A stretch of 54,781 nt of DNA from Candidatus Saccharimonadota bacterium (GTDB taxonomy: Bacteria; Patescibacteriota; Saccharimonadia; Saccharimonadales; Saccharimonadaceae): assembly GCA_905372495.1 (NCBI GenBank), contig CAJPPG010000002.1, forward strand, positions 1-54,781, read 5' to 3'. Below, one piece after another: positions 23,535 to 32,144 of the stretch. The position numbers were made by a program, and so were the translations under genes. The notes under the pieces are model-generated. The model saw only the letters and a program-made list of their open reading frames with translations. It was not told where the DNA came from and did no database searches. Within the stretch, counting starts at the first letter, position 1. Each line of letters starts with the position of its first letter.

Positions 23535-24950
23535 ATGAGACTTTATAATACCTTAACCAGAAAAATCGAGGATTTCATTCCTCAAGATCCTAAAAACGTC
23601 AAGATTTATACCTGTGGCCCCACAGTTTATAGCTTTGCCCATATCGGAAATTACGCCGCCTACATCTATTGGGATTTATTGATTCGCGTGATAAAACTTC
23701 ATCATTGGATTCCAAATCGCGTCATGAATCTTACGGACGTTGGACATCTTACCTCAGACGGAGATGATGGTGATGACAAGCTTGAAAAAGGTGCCAAAAA
23801 GGAAAACAAAACTGTTTGGGAAATTGCGGACTTCTATTCAGCCGCTTTCTTAAAAGATTACAGTGAACTCAACCTACTTCAACCAACCAAAATTGCCCGT
23901 GCAACTGACTACATTAAACAAGATATTAAGTTTGTAGAAGAACTAAGTAAGAAAGGTTTCACCTACGAAACTACTGATGGTATTTATTTCGATACTAGTA
24001 AGTTTAAAAATTATGCAGATTTCGCAAGGCTTGATCTGGAGAACTTAAAAGTAGGAGCTCGCGTCGAATATAATCCCGAAAAACGTCATGCTTCCGATTT
24101 CGCAGTCTGGAAATTTATTCAAGATGGGGAAGACCACGCTATGCGATGGGATTTTCTTGGACGCCCAGGCTATCCCGGATGGCATCTTGAGTGTTCTGTT
24201 ATTTCCCACACTGAGTTAGGCGAGCCTCTCGATATTCACACTGGTGGCATAGACCATATTCCAGTCCATCACACCAATGAAATCGCGCAAACTGAAGCTG
24301 CCCTTAATACCACAATGTCACGTTTTTGGCTCCACTGTAATTTCATCACTAGCGAAGGTCAGAAATTCAGTAAATCTTTAGGTAATGCCTATACTCTTTC
24401 CGAGCTTAAATCAAAAGATTTTTCACCTTTAGATTATAAGCTTTGGGTTTTACAGGGGCACTATCAGTCAGAGCGTAATTTTACACTTGCAGATCTTAAA
24501 TCCGCACAAATTCGTCGCTTAAAGTGGAAAAACCAAATCGCAGAACTCTTGCAATCTAATCATAATGAACTGATCGCTTGTCAAGGTAGTAGTAAGCTTA
24601 CCGATTTTCTCCACTCTCTCTTACAAAAAAACGACACACCAAAGACCAACCTTTCTCGTCAAATTCTCGAATATGCATCTGATAATTTAAACTCTGCCGA
24701 AGCGTTCTCATATATTGATCAACACCCTCTTTCGCTTGACGACTGGGCGCTTGTTGAACAACTATTCGGCCTTGGACTATTTGAGCAAACACTACCTTCG
24801 CAAGAAGTTATAAATCAAATTGAAGCCAGGGATCAGGCTCGTCAGCAAAAAGATTTTCAAACCGCAGATAGGCTTCGAGCTCAGATTGAACAAGCCGGTT
24901 TTGTGGTCAAAGATAACCCCAATCAGTCAATTTGGCAATATTATAAATAG
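23535..24950 (+). CDS. cysS: Cysteinyl-tRNA synthetase
   Basis: A 471-residue class I synthetase. Marks: MRLYNTLTRKIEDFIP at the start, IYTCGPTVYSFAHIGN with the HIGH variant and the first zinc Cys, WHLECSVIS and HTNEIAQTEA with the other zinc ligands, and the KMSKS variant GQKFSKSLGN. The C-terminal DALR domain and the RDQARQQKDFQTADRLR helix are present. I start at MRLYNTL because it matches the family N-terminus and lies one base after the nrnA stop. An in-frame ATG 60 bases earlier sits inside nrnA. Unlike DnaX and RecR, the zinc ligands are kept. Confidence 0.96.
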   Translation: MRLYNTLTRKIEDFIPQDPKNVKIYTCGPTVYSFAHIGNYAAYIYWDLLIRVIKLHHWIPNRVMNLTDVGHLTSDGDDGDDKLEKGAKKENKTVWEIADFYSAAFLKDYSELNLLQPTKIARATDYIKQDIKFVEELSKKGFTYETTDGIYFDTSKFKNYADFARLDLENLKVGARVEYNPEKRHASDFAVWKFIQDGEDHAMRWDFLGRPGYPGWHLECSVISHTELGEPLDIHTGGIDHIPVHHTNEIAQTEAALNTTMSRFWLHCNFITSEGQKFSKSLGNAYTLSELKSKDFSPLDYKLWVLQGHYQSERNFTLADLKSAQIRRLKWKNQIAELLQSNHNELIACQGSSKLTDFLHSLLQKNDTPKTNLSRQILEYASDNLNSAEAFSYIDQHPLSLDDWALVEQLFGLGLFEQTLPSQEVINQIEARDQARQQKDFQTADRLRAQIEQAGFVVKDNPNQSIWQYYK

Positions 24951-25004
24951 CTTATTTCTTTTTCCAACGAACTCAGCTATACTAAATAAAAATAGAGGAG
25001 GTAA

Positions 25005-26093
25005 ATGTCACGCACAATTGAGGTCGATACCAAAACTTTTATTCGCTTTTGGTTCGTTATTATTGCTTTTGCAGGCCTTGGCTACTTAATTTTCAAAGCC
25101 GCTAGTGGTCTAATTATCATTTTTATTTCAGCTTTTCTCGCGCTAGCTCTACGCCCACTTGCCAAACTGATTGACAAAATAGACAAGAAAAAAGAACGAC
25201 CTGGGCTTTCTGCCATTATTGCTGTTCTTGTCGTCGTACTTGGTTTCTCGACAATTGTTGCTGTGGTCGGACCTATGATTGTCTCTCAAGTTTCAATCTT
25301 TCTCGCCTCTGCTCCTCAAAAAATTTCTGCTGTAATTGGCGAATTTAACCTAAATCGCCTAGGTGAACACTTTGGTATTTCTGATTTACAGGCTCAACTT
25401 CTCATAGCCATACGTAATTTTTCCAATACTCTACTTAATAACCTCAGTGGAATCGCAATTAGTAGCGTCGGTACCATCGGTGCCATCCTCACAAATATCG
25501 TTCTTACTATCGTCCTCACTATCCTCTTTATGCTTGAAGGCCCAACCTTAGTAGAAAATTTTTGGCGCACCGTCTCATCTTCTCGCAATGCGCAAGCTAC
25601 CCGCGTTTGGCACCGCGTTACAGCAAAATTAAGCACCGTGGTTGCCAAATACGTCTCCGCCCAAGTTTTAATCGCCCTGCTTGATGGCACCATCACTGCC
25701 ATTAGTGTCTTTGTTCTTTGTTTAATCTTCAACGTCCCGGGTGGCATTGCTATTCCTTTAGGACTCATCTCATTCCTCTTCTACCTCATTCCTATGTTTG
25801 GACCAGTCATCGCCTGTATTATCAACACCCTTCTTCTCTTCGTCAATTCTCCATGGGCAGCTTTCAGCTTCTTCCTCTTCTACCTCATCTTTCAACAAAT
25901 TGAAAACAATATCATAGCCCCACGTATTCAAGGTAAAGGCCTTGGTCTACCTCCAGTTATTATTCTAATTTCCATCATCATCGGCATGTATGCTTTTGGA
26001 CTTATCGGCTGTCTAATTGCCATTCCAATTGCTGGTTGCATCAAGGTCATCATCGACGAGTATGCTGCCATTAAAAAAGTAATGGACGATTAA
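25005..26093 (+). CDS. AI-2E family transporter (UPF0118)
   Basis: A 362-residue membrane protein of the family named after TqsA (autoinducer-2 export), whose members also include Na+/H+ and other transporters. About eight helices. The family-specific C-terminal signatures are ALLDGTITAISVFVLCL, VPGGIAIPLGLISFLFYLIP, IENNIIAPRIQGKGLGLPPV and IPIAGCIKVIIDEY. A perfect GAGGAGG (24995-25001) gives strong translation. The substrate cannot be told from sequence. A TATACT at 24978-24983 is the likely -10. Confidence 0.88.
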   Translation: MSRTIEVDTKTFIRFWFVIIAFAGLGYLIFKAASGLIIIFISAFLALALRPLAKLIDKIDKKKERPGLSAIIAVLVVVLGFSTIVAVVGPMIVSQVSIFLASAPQKISAVIGEFNLNRLGEHFGISDLQAQLLIAIRNFSNTLLNNLSGIAISSVGTIGAILTNIVLTIVLTILFMLEGPTLVENFWRTVSSSRNAQATRVWHRVTAKLSTVVAKYVSAQVLIALLDGTITAISVFVLCLIFNVPGGIAIPLGLISFLFYLIPMFGPVIACIINTLLLFVNSPWAAFSFFLFYLIFQQIENNIIAPRIQGKGLGLPPVIILISIIIGMYAFGLIGCLIAIPIAGCIKVIIDEYAAIKKVMDD

Positions 26094-26157
26094 ATTCATA
26101 GACTATTTAATCCGTCTATGACATAATTATTGGGAACTAAATTTTAAGGAGTATATT

Positions 26158-26532
26158 ATGGAACAGGTATTACCATTTCTTGAAGGAATTTTTATGATCG
26201 CCACCATCGAAGGAGATCAGCCACATGTCCGTCCTTTTGATGCAGCTGGCATTCTTGATGGCAAACTCTACATTGGTACTAAAAATAATAAAAAAGTTTT
26301 TGCTCAGATTAAAAACAATCCAAAAGTTGAAATCTACGCAAAGCACGACATCTTAGGTACCCTTCGCATTACCGCTGAAGCCTACCCAGTCGAAAACGAA
26401 GCACAAAATCAAGCAGCCTACGAATCCACCAAAAAAGACTATGCAGGAACCGACTGTGCTGCCCTAGAACTTAGAAACGTTCACGGTACTATTCAAAATA
26501 AACTTGGCGAAGTAATCAATGTCGAATTCTAA
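26158..26532 (+). CDS. Pyridoxamine 5'-phosphate oxidase-like FMN-binding protein
   Basis: A 124-residue split-barrel flavoprotein. Family marks: FMIATIEGDQPHVRPFDAAG near residue 11, GKLYIGTKNNKKVFAQIKNN with the flavin-phosphate contacts, and PKVEIYAKHD. It is too short and lacks the C-terminal dimer motif of true PdxH, so it is more likely one of the small FMN or F420-type reductases or a general stress-type protein. AAGGAG precedes the ATG. The last 14 bases overlap the next gene, so the two are translationally coupled, although no functional link to queuosine is obvious. Confidence 0.82.
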   Translation: MEQVLPFLEGIFMIATIEGDQPHVRPFDAAGILDGKLYIGTKNNKKVFAQIKNNPKVEIYAKHDILGTLRITAEAYPVENEAQNQAAYESTKKDYAGTDCAALELRNVHGTIQNKLGEVINVEF

Positions 26533-27223
26533 GCCCCTCGCACCAACCACAAGCGTTAAGCAAACCACTCTCATTTACCTCACAGCAATCTCTGCAGGCA
26601 TTTTGCTAATTTCAAACTTAGCTGCCACCAAGCTTTGGAACATGTTCGGAGTTGCTGTTGATGGGGGGATTCTTTGTTTTCCAATCTCATATGTTCTCGG
26701 CGACATCATTATCGAGTTTTATGGCAAAAAAGTCGCAAAATCGGTTATATTCTCCAGTATTCTCTTGAATATTCTTGCCGTACTAGTTTTTTGGGCGGTT
26801 TGCGCGCTTCCTCCTTTCACAGGTACTGAAGAAATGCAGGCCTCCATCGTCAATGTTCTAGGTTTTGCGCCGCGAATTATTTTAGGCTCACTCACTGCTT
26901 ACTTTTTCTCACAATTTTCCAACAATTACATTTTCGTTAAAATCAAACAAAAAACCGGTTCTAAGCTCTTTCTCGTACGTGCCCTCGGCTCGTCTGTCGT
27001 TGCACATTTTTTGGATAGTCTAGTCTTTGAAACTATTGCTTTTCTTGGCGTCCTTCCATTTAATGATTTCTTAAATCAAGCTATCCTCGCCTACCTCCTC
27101 AGTCTCGGACTTGAACTAGTTTTGTCTCCATTGGAACTATTGATCGTATCAAAAGTTAGACCAATTCTGAACGAACAAGCTAATTCTGATCCAAAACTAA
27201 CATCAACTAGCAAGGCTAATTAG
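26519..27223 (+). CDS. yhhQ: Queuosine precursor transporter, YhhQ/VUT family
   Basis: A 234-residue, six-helix membrane protein. Marks of the family: ISAGILLISNLAATKLWNMF near the start, GGILCFPISYVLGDIIIEFYG with the conserved Asp/Glu, SLTAYFFSQFSNNYIFVKIK, and LGSSVVAHFLDSLVFETIAF. YhhQ imports preQ0, preQ1 or queuine. tgt follows nine bases later, the enzyme that uses the imported base, which supports the call. The start at 26519 lies inside the preceding gene and gives the usual short cytosolic N-terminus. Confidence 0.9.
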   Translation: MSNSKPLAPTTSVKQTTLIYLTAISAGILLISNLAATKLWNMFGVAVDGGILCFPISYVLGDIIIEFYGKKVAKSVIFSSILLNILAVLVFWAVCALPPFTGTEEMQASIVNVLGFAPRIILGSLTAYFFSQFSNNYIFVKIKQKTGSKLFLVRALGSSVVAHFLDSLVFETIAFLGVLPFNDFLNQAILAYLLSLGLELVLSPLELLIVSKVRPILNEQANSDPKLTSTSKAN

Positions 27224-27232
27224 GGCCCGACC

Positions 27233-28420
27233 ATGTTCGATTTTCAGATTGACCATAAAATTCCTGGCTGCCTTGGTCGAGCAGGCACCATAAAAACCCC
27301 GCATGGGGAAATCAAAACCCCAGCTTTCATAACCGTTGGTACCCAAGGTTATGTACGTTTCCTGGAACCAGCAGACCTTGTCGCCATTGGTGCTCAGGCC
27401 ATGCTAAGTAATGGTTATCACCTACGTCGAACCTCATATCAAATCGCCGACAAAAAAGGTTTGTCCAACTGGTCAGGTTGGGCTGGCCCCACACTCACCG
27501 ACTCTGGTGGATTTCAAGTCATGTCACTCGGTTCTGGTCTAGGTAAAGTAGTTTCAATGGACAAAGAACGTGGTGTAACTAATACGGCCCATAAAGAACG
27601 TCTTGCTCATGTCACCGAAGATGGTGTCCATTTTACTGATCCATTCGACGGTCAACCAGATTTTATTGGCCCCGAAGAATCCATGCAAATTCAATGTAGA
27701 ATAGGCGCCGACATTCATATGGCCTTTGATGAATTAACTTCTCTCGCTGATGATTATGATTATAATGTTGAAGCCTTGGCCCGCACCGAACGTTGGGCTC
27801 AGCGTAGTTTAGATGAACACATGAAACTACGCGACTCTCTTGGCTATCGCCAAAGTCTCTACGGAGTTTTACAGGGCGGTCACTGGGAAGATCTTAGACG
27901 TAGCACTGCCAAAAAACTCGGTGCCATGCCATTTGATGGCTACGGTCTCGGCGGCGCCTTCCTTAAAGAAGATCTCTCAGAAATTCTTCGTTGGTGTAAT
28001 GAAGAACTCCCAGAACATAAACCACGCCATCTTTTAGGACTTTCTCATCCAGATGATATTCTAAATGGCACTGAAATGGGCGCCGACACCTTTGACTGCG
28101 TTGCACCCACTAGGGAAGCCAGACATGGTAAGATTTACACAAAATACGGCGACATTAATTTACGTAAATTTAAAGACTCCAATCTACTACTCGATGAAGA
28201 TTGTGATTGTCCTACCTGTCGAGCCGGCCACACTCGTGGCGAGCTCCGCACCCTTTGGCGCTCCGGCGACGGGGAATTAAAGGCTAAATTTTATCGCCTC
28301 GCCTCCATGCATAATCTACGTTTTGTTATTCGACTTACTGAACAAATTCGTAGCGCTATTCTAGAAGATAGCTTCCATCAGTTTAAACAAGAATTTCTAA
28401 AAAATTATTACTCAAAATAG
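27233..28420 (+). CDS. tgt: tRNA-guanine transglycosylase
   Basis: Exchanges guanine 34 of GUN anticodons for a 7-deazaguanine base. The 395 residues carry the TDSGGFQVMSL catalytic Asp segment, MAFDELTSLADDY, YGVLQGGHWEDLR, GLGGAFLKEDLSEILRW, FDCVAPTREARHGK with the nucleophile Asp, and the zinc site CDCPTC plus a later His. In bacterial preQ1-type enzymes the FDE motif is followed by Cys (FDEC); here it is Leu, a change in the base-binding pocket. Together with the transporter just upstream it makes a salvage pair. No queuosine biosynthesis gene (queC, queD, queE, queF, queA) is in the window. No Shine-Dalgarno is seen, so translation may depend on coupling. Confidence 0.95.
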   Translation: MFDFQIDHKIPGCLGRAGTIKTPHGEIKTPAFITVGTQGYVRFLEPADLVAIGAQAMLSNGYHLRRTSYQIADKKGLSNWSGWAGPTLTDSGGFQVMSLGSGLGKVVSMDKERGVTNTAHKERLAHVTEDGVHFTDPFDGQPDFIGPEESMQIQCRIGADIHMAFDELTSLADDYDYNVEALARTERWAQRSLDEHMKLRDSLGYRQSLYGVLQGGHWEDLRRSTAKKLGAMPFDGYGLGGAFLKEDLSEILRWCNEELPEHKPRHLLGLSHPDDILNGTEMGADTFDCVAPTREARHGKIYTKYGDINLRKFKDSNLLLDEDCDCPTCRAGHTRGELRTLWRSGDGELKAKFYRLASMHNLRFVIRLTEQIRSAILEDSFHQFKQEFLKNYYSK

Positions 28421-28438
28421 AAAAACCCAAATTATTTA

Positions 28439-28447
28439 TGCTAAAAT
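28439..28447 (+). promoter_or_regulatory. Extended -10 promoter of lepB, leaderless
   Basis: TGCTAAAAT ends six bases before the GTG at 28454. Transcript start and start codon should coincide. Confidence 0.68.
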
Positions 28448-28453
28448 AGGGTA

Positions 28454-29095
28454 GTGGATAATCAAGTCTCTTTCGTCCGAAGACACCCCCTGCTAAAAGA
28501 TGTTTTTAGCTTGATTATTTTTGTCCTTTTCGTGATCCTAGGCACATATTTTCTTAATACTTACATCATGCGTTCATACAATGTGGTTGGTGCCTCCATG
28601 GAAAATACCCTGCACGGCAAAGATCGCTTAATTGTTAACCGTGCTGCCGTTTCACTCTCACATTTTTTTGGTAAACCTTATATTCCGGAACGTGGTCAAA
28701 TTATTGTTTTCTTGAATGGTGATGCCAGTGGTCCATTAACCTGTGGCGTCGAAGCTTCCATCCGTGATCAATACATCATTAAACGTGTCATTGCCTTTCC
28801 AGGCGAGCGCGTTGTCGTAAAAGACGGCAAACTAACTGTATATAACCAAGAACATCCTGAAGGTTTTAACCCAGACGAATCAACCAGAAAATCAGATCAA
28901 GACGGACCAAAGAAATATACTGCCGGCGAAGTCGATATGACCGTACCAGAAGATGAAATCTTCGTTGCTGGTGATAACCGCGAGGGAACTCACTCCTACG
29001 ATTCTCGCTACGGCCTTGGTACAATTCCTTATTGTCGCATCATCGGCCCAGTCCTCTTACGTCTCTATCCTTTTGATAAAATTCGTCTATTTTAG
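28454..29095 (+). CDS. lepB: Signal peptidase I
   Basis: A 213-residue membrane protease that removes signal peptides. One N-terminal helix (about 17-36) is followed by box B VVGASMENTLHGKDRLIVN with the nucleophile Ser, box D IIKRVIAFPGERVVVKDG with the general-base Lys, and box E EIFVAGDNREGTHSYDSR. The start is GTG, chosen because it directly follows an extended -10 box and gives the normal short cytosolic N-terminus. It probably shares regulation with the downstream membrane protein and htrA. It would process exported proteins such as the BspA-like protein. Confidence 0.95.
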   Translation: MDNQVSFVRRHPLLKDVFSLIIFVLFVILGTYFLNTYIMRSYNVVGASMENTLHGKDRLIVNRAAVSLSHFFGKPYIPERGQIIVFLNGDASGPLTCGVEASIRDQYIIKRVIAFPGERVVVKDGKLTVYNQEHPEGFNPDESTRKSDQDGPKKYTAGEVDMTVPEDEIFVAGDNREGTHSYDSRYGLGTIPYCRIIGPVLLRLYPFDKIRLF

Positions 29096-29097
29096 GT

Positions 29098-29103
29098 TAT
29101 AAT
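29098..29103 (+). promoter_or_regulatory. -10 box of the gene at 29112, leaderless
   Basis: TATAAT ends eight bases before the ATG at 29112, overlapping the region just after the lepB stop. No Shine-Dalgarno is present. Confidence 0.5.
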
Positions 29104-29111
29104 ATTTATAT

Positions 29112-29891
29112 ATGTCAGATTATGTATTGATACGTAAGGGGCGCAATATAATTAGTGCAGTGCTGCACGCCTTATTTAACCTTATCCTTGGACTTGGGTC
29201 TGTTTTTATCACCTTCTCCACTGCCAGCTGGATTCCAGGTGCCATACTCGTCATTCTTTCAAAGTGGCGTATGTTCGCAGTTCGACCCCGCTATCTTTTT
29301 CTCAACCTCAAGTCTAACTTAGTGGACCTTATCGTTGGCTTTTCCTTCATCTTCATCACCTACTGTTCTGGTCCAACCCTTCTGCCGATCCATTTCATAC
29401 TCGCTATTTCTTATTCCGCCTGGCTCATTGTCTTAAAACCAATGTCCTCAGAGCGCGCCTCAGCACTACAGTCTCTTCTTGCGGTTTTCCTAGGCACAAC
29501 CGCCACCACCCTTATGACTGCCACTGCCAACTCCATTTTCCCAGTTTTCCTCAATTTTCTTGTCGGCTTTGCCGCAGCCAGACATGTCCTCGTTCAAGGC
29601 GATGACGCTGACTTCTCATTCTTATCCCTAATTATCGGGCTAATCTTTACTGAATTTTCTTGGTTCTCCCAATCCTGGCTTATCGTCTACACCTATCGAG
29701 AAATTGGCTTCCTTCTTCCACAGTCTGCCATTCTTTTAACTGCGCTTACGTTTTTACTAGGTTATATTTTTAAGAATTACTCGAGTAACGAAGATTTCTC
29801 TTTTTCAAAAATCGCCACTCCAACTATTTTTTCAATAATTCTCATTGTTATCATCGTATTATGGTTTAGCAAACCATTATTCAACGTTTAA
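29112..29891 (+). CDS. Polytopic membrane protein, unknown function
   Basis: A 259-residue protein with about eight membrane helices and short loops. I recognise no family. Features seen: a basic N-terminus (MSDYVLIRKGRNIISAVL), an RPRYLFLNLKSNL cytosolic loop near residue 60, and a charged loop near 160 (VLVQGDDADFSF) before the last four helices. It lies between lepB and htrA and 24 bases upstream of htrA, so an envelope role is likely, but that is only context. Confidence 0.65.
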   Translation: MSDYVLIRKGRNIISAVLHALFNLILGLGSVFITFSTASWIPGAILVILSKWRMFAVRPRYLFLNLKSNLVDLIVGFSFIFITYCSGPTLLPIHFILAISYSAWLIVLKPMSSERASALQSLLAVFLGTTATTLMTATANSIFPVFLNFLVGFAAARHVLVQGDDADFSFLSLIIGLIFTEFSWFSQSWLIVYTYREIGFLLPQSAILLTALTFLLGYIFKNYSSNEDFSFSKIATPTIFSIILIVIIVLWFSKPLFNV

Positions 29892-29915
29892 CTAATACAC
29901 ATAAAGGAGGTAAAT

Positions 29916-31139
29916 ATGACTAACGAGTCTCATTCAGATACTCAAAATAATAAATCAGATAAAGCAGAACAGGAAACTGTAACCCCTAAAAACGTAATTC
30001 AGACCACCAACAAACACACCAGTAAAAAAACCAGAACCAATCCAATGGTTGTAGTTTTAGCGGTCGTTGCTCTTGCTAGCGGTCTCTATAATCTACATCT
30101 TACAAATACCCTTTCTTCTAAATTCAATTCACATAACTACAGCCAAAATTCAAATGCCAATTCTCTAAATTTCGCCGAAGGCTCTATCGCCAGCGTGGCT
30201 AATTCCGTCTCAAAAAGTGTGGTCTCCATCGTTACTAGCACCACACAAAAGTCCCTCACCAACTCCGAATCATCAGCAACGGCTGCTGGCACCGGCTTCA
30301 TCCTTAGTAAAGACGGTTATATTGCTACTAATAAACATGTAGTCTCTGGCGCCAATAAAATCGGCGTCTTACTTGATGATGGTACCGCTTTTGAAGATGT
30401 CGAATTAGTTGGTACAGATCCACTCAACGACTTTGCTATTATCAAAATTAAGGATGCCAAAGATCTTACCCCAATCAGATTAGGTGATTCTAAGACCATC
30501 TCGGCAGGACAGCAAGTTATTGCCATTGGTAATGCGCTTGGCGCCTATCAAAATTCGGTCACTTCCGGTATTATTTCTGGTAAAGGTCGTAGCCTCACCG
30601 CCACCGACTCTACGCGCACGCAGATTGAAACACTCTCCGATATGATTCAGACGGACGCTGCTATTAATGGCGGGAATTCTGGTGGCCCATTACTCAATGC
30701 TGCTGGCGAAGTTATCGGCATCAATACCGCCTATGCCAGTCAAGGTAATAATGTTGGCTTCGCCATCCCTATTTCTAGTGTTAAAGGTATCATTAAGAGC
30801 GTACTTAAAAATCAAAGTTTTGAGCGTGCCGTGATTGGTGTTCGTTATATTAATCTTACGCCAACGATTGCTAAACAAAAGAACCTAGATATAAATCATG
30901 GAGCGTTAATTTCCTCCAGTAAAGGTAATAACGCCATTATTCCAGGCAGCGCTGGCGATAAGGCCGGACTCAAGGAAAACGACGTTATCACCTCTGTTAA
31001 CGGCGTAGAAATTGGTGTCTCCGGTTCACTCTCTAGCTTAATAGGCGAATATTCTGCAGGTGACACGGTAACACTTACGGTCGTCCGCAATGGTAAAACC
31101 GAAAGTCTCGACTTAACACTCACGGCTTATAAACAATAA
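29916..31139 (+). CDS. htrA: HtrA/DegP-like serine protease with PDZ domain
   Basis: A 407-residue membrane-anchored protease for misfolded envelope proteins. A polar cytosolic N-terminus of about 42 residues is followed by one helix (about 43-62), a Ser/Asn-rich linker, then the trypsin-like domain: GYIATNKHVVSGA (His), LNDFAIIKI (Asp) and GGNSGGPLLNAAG (Ser). One C-terminal PDZ domain includes AGLKENDVITSVNGVEI. AAAGGAGG precedes the ATG. It is the type-II membrane form (HtrA/DegS-like) rather than a soluble periplasmic DegP. A bidirectional terminator separates it from prmC. Confidence 0.95.
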   Translation: MTNESHSDTQNNKSDKAEQETVTPKNVIQTTNKHTSKKTRTNPMVVVLAVVALASGLYNLHLTNTLSSKFNSHNYSQNSNANSLNFAEGSIASVANSVSKSVVSIVTSTTQKSLTNSESSATAAGTGFILSKDGYIATNKHVVSGANKIGVLLDDGTAFEDVELVGTDPLNDFAIIKIKDAKDLTPIRLGDSKTISAGQQVIAIGNALGAYQNSVTSGIISGKGRSLTATDSTRTQIETLSDMIQTDAAINGGNSGGPLLNAAGEVIGINTAYASQGNNVGFAIPISSVKGIIKSVLKNQSFERAVIGVRYINLTPTIAKQKNLDINHGALISSSKGNNAIIPGSAGDKAGLKENDVITSVNGVEIGVSGSLSSLIGEYSAGDTVTLTVVRNGKTESLDLTLTAYKQ

Positions 31140-31141
31140 CT

Positions 31142-31170
31142 AAAAATAGACCCTCTAAGGGTCTATTTTT
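31142..31170. terminator. Bidirectional terminator between htrA and prmC
   Basis: AAAAATAGACCC (31142-31153) pairs with GGGTCTATTTTT (31159-31170) around TCTAA. It serves both converging genes. Confidence 0.9.
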
Positions 31171-31179
31171 TTATCCGTC

Positions 31180-32136
31180 CTAATACTCGAAACAAGTAAT
31201 TAGTCCTTCACTTAGCACATGTTTAAATCCGTAACGCTTAGCATAGCGAATAACCTTTTCGTGTTGACTCATGTCAGACTCTAGGATCAAATATTTTTGG
31301 TGTAAGGTTTTTTCCTCAAACAACTTGATCCATTTTTTTCGAATCTGTCGTATCAACTTATAAATTAACTCTAGGCCATTCTTCTCAGCAAATAATGCCA
31401 CGGCTGGTTCGTATCCAATCTCCGGCGACTGCCATTCCCATGCCCGGTCTACATAAGGTAAATTTGCCATCATAATATCTGGGGCCGGCGCATCATCTTT
31501 TACATCAGATAGCAAGTCGCCCACGGTTAAGTGTAAGTTTTTAGTCTTATATTGAGCAGCATTTGCGACTGCCACCTTTAGTGCTTCTTTTGAAATGTCT
31601 ACACCAATCACTTCCGCATTTAGACAAGCTAGTGCCGTTGAAACAGAGACACAACCAGAGCCCACCCCGACCTCAAAAATCAAAACTGGTGACATAATTT
31701 CCGTTTTAAGTTTCGCATATTCTTCTTTAATCGTCGGATTGTCCGGCCAGCTTGGTTCTATTGCACCAATTTTTTGTTTAATCAATAGATCAAAGGTTTC
31801 AATCTTTTTTTTCAAAATACTATTATATAGTCGTACCGCCAGCTCAACCATCACTTCAGTTTCCGGCCTAGGAATTAAGACGTCTGGATTTACTCTGAAT
31901 TTATGTCCATAAAACCACTTTTCACCGGTAATATACGCTAGTGGCACATGCTGTGTGCGCAAACTTAGCATCCGATCCGCAGTTTGCCGTTCCTTATCCG
32001 ACAAAATTGACTCCTCATGTGTCACAAGATAAGTTCGGTCGGCAGCTTTAAACACATTAGTTAGAATTAATTCCGCATCAATTGGATTAACTAAAGTCTT
32101 TGCCTGCGTTAGCCATCTTTTAATTGTTAACGCCAT
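31180..32136 (-). CDS. prmC: Release factor glutamine methyltransferase PrmC (HemK)
   Basis: Methylates the Gln of the GGQ motif of release factors. The 318 residues have an N-terminal helical domain, ITGEKWFYGHKFRVNPDVLIPRPETE, the AdoMet site IFEVGVGSGCVSVSTAL, and the catalytic MANLPYVDR. The last is NLPY, where most family members have NPPY. An insertion of about 40 residues (near 100-140, ETFDLLIKQKIGAIEP) lies between the RPETE motif and the AdoMet motif. It starts eight bases after prfA with AAGGAG, so enzyme and substrate are co-expressed. Confidence 0.94.
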   Translation of the reverse strand: MALTIKRWLTQAKTLVNPIDAELILTNVFKAADRTYLVTHEESILSDKERQTADRMLSLRTQHVPLAYITGEKWFYGHKFRVNPDVLIPRPETEVMVELAVRLYNSILKKKIETFDLLIKQKIGAIEPSWPDNPTIKEEYAKLKTEIMSPVLIFEVGVGSGCVSVSTALACLNAEVIGVDISKEALKVAVANAAQYKTKNLHLTVGDLLSDVKDDAPAPDIMMANLPYVDRAWEWQSPEIGYEPAVALFAEKNGLELIYKLIRQIRKKWIKLFEEKTLHQKYLILESDMSQHEKVIRYAKRYGFKHVLSEGLITCFEY

Positions 32137-32144
32137 TTGGCTCC

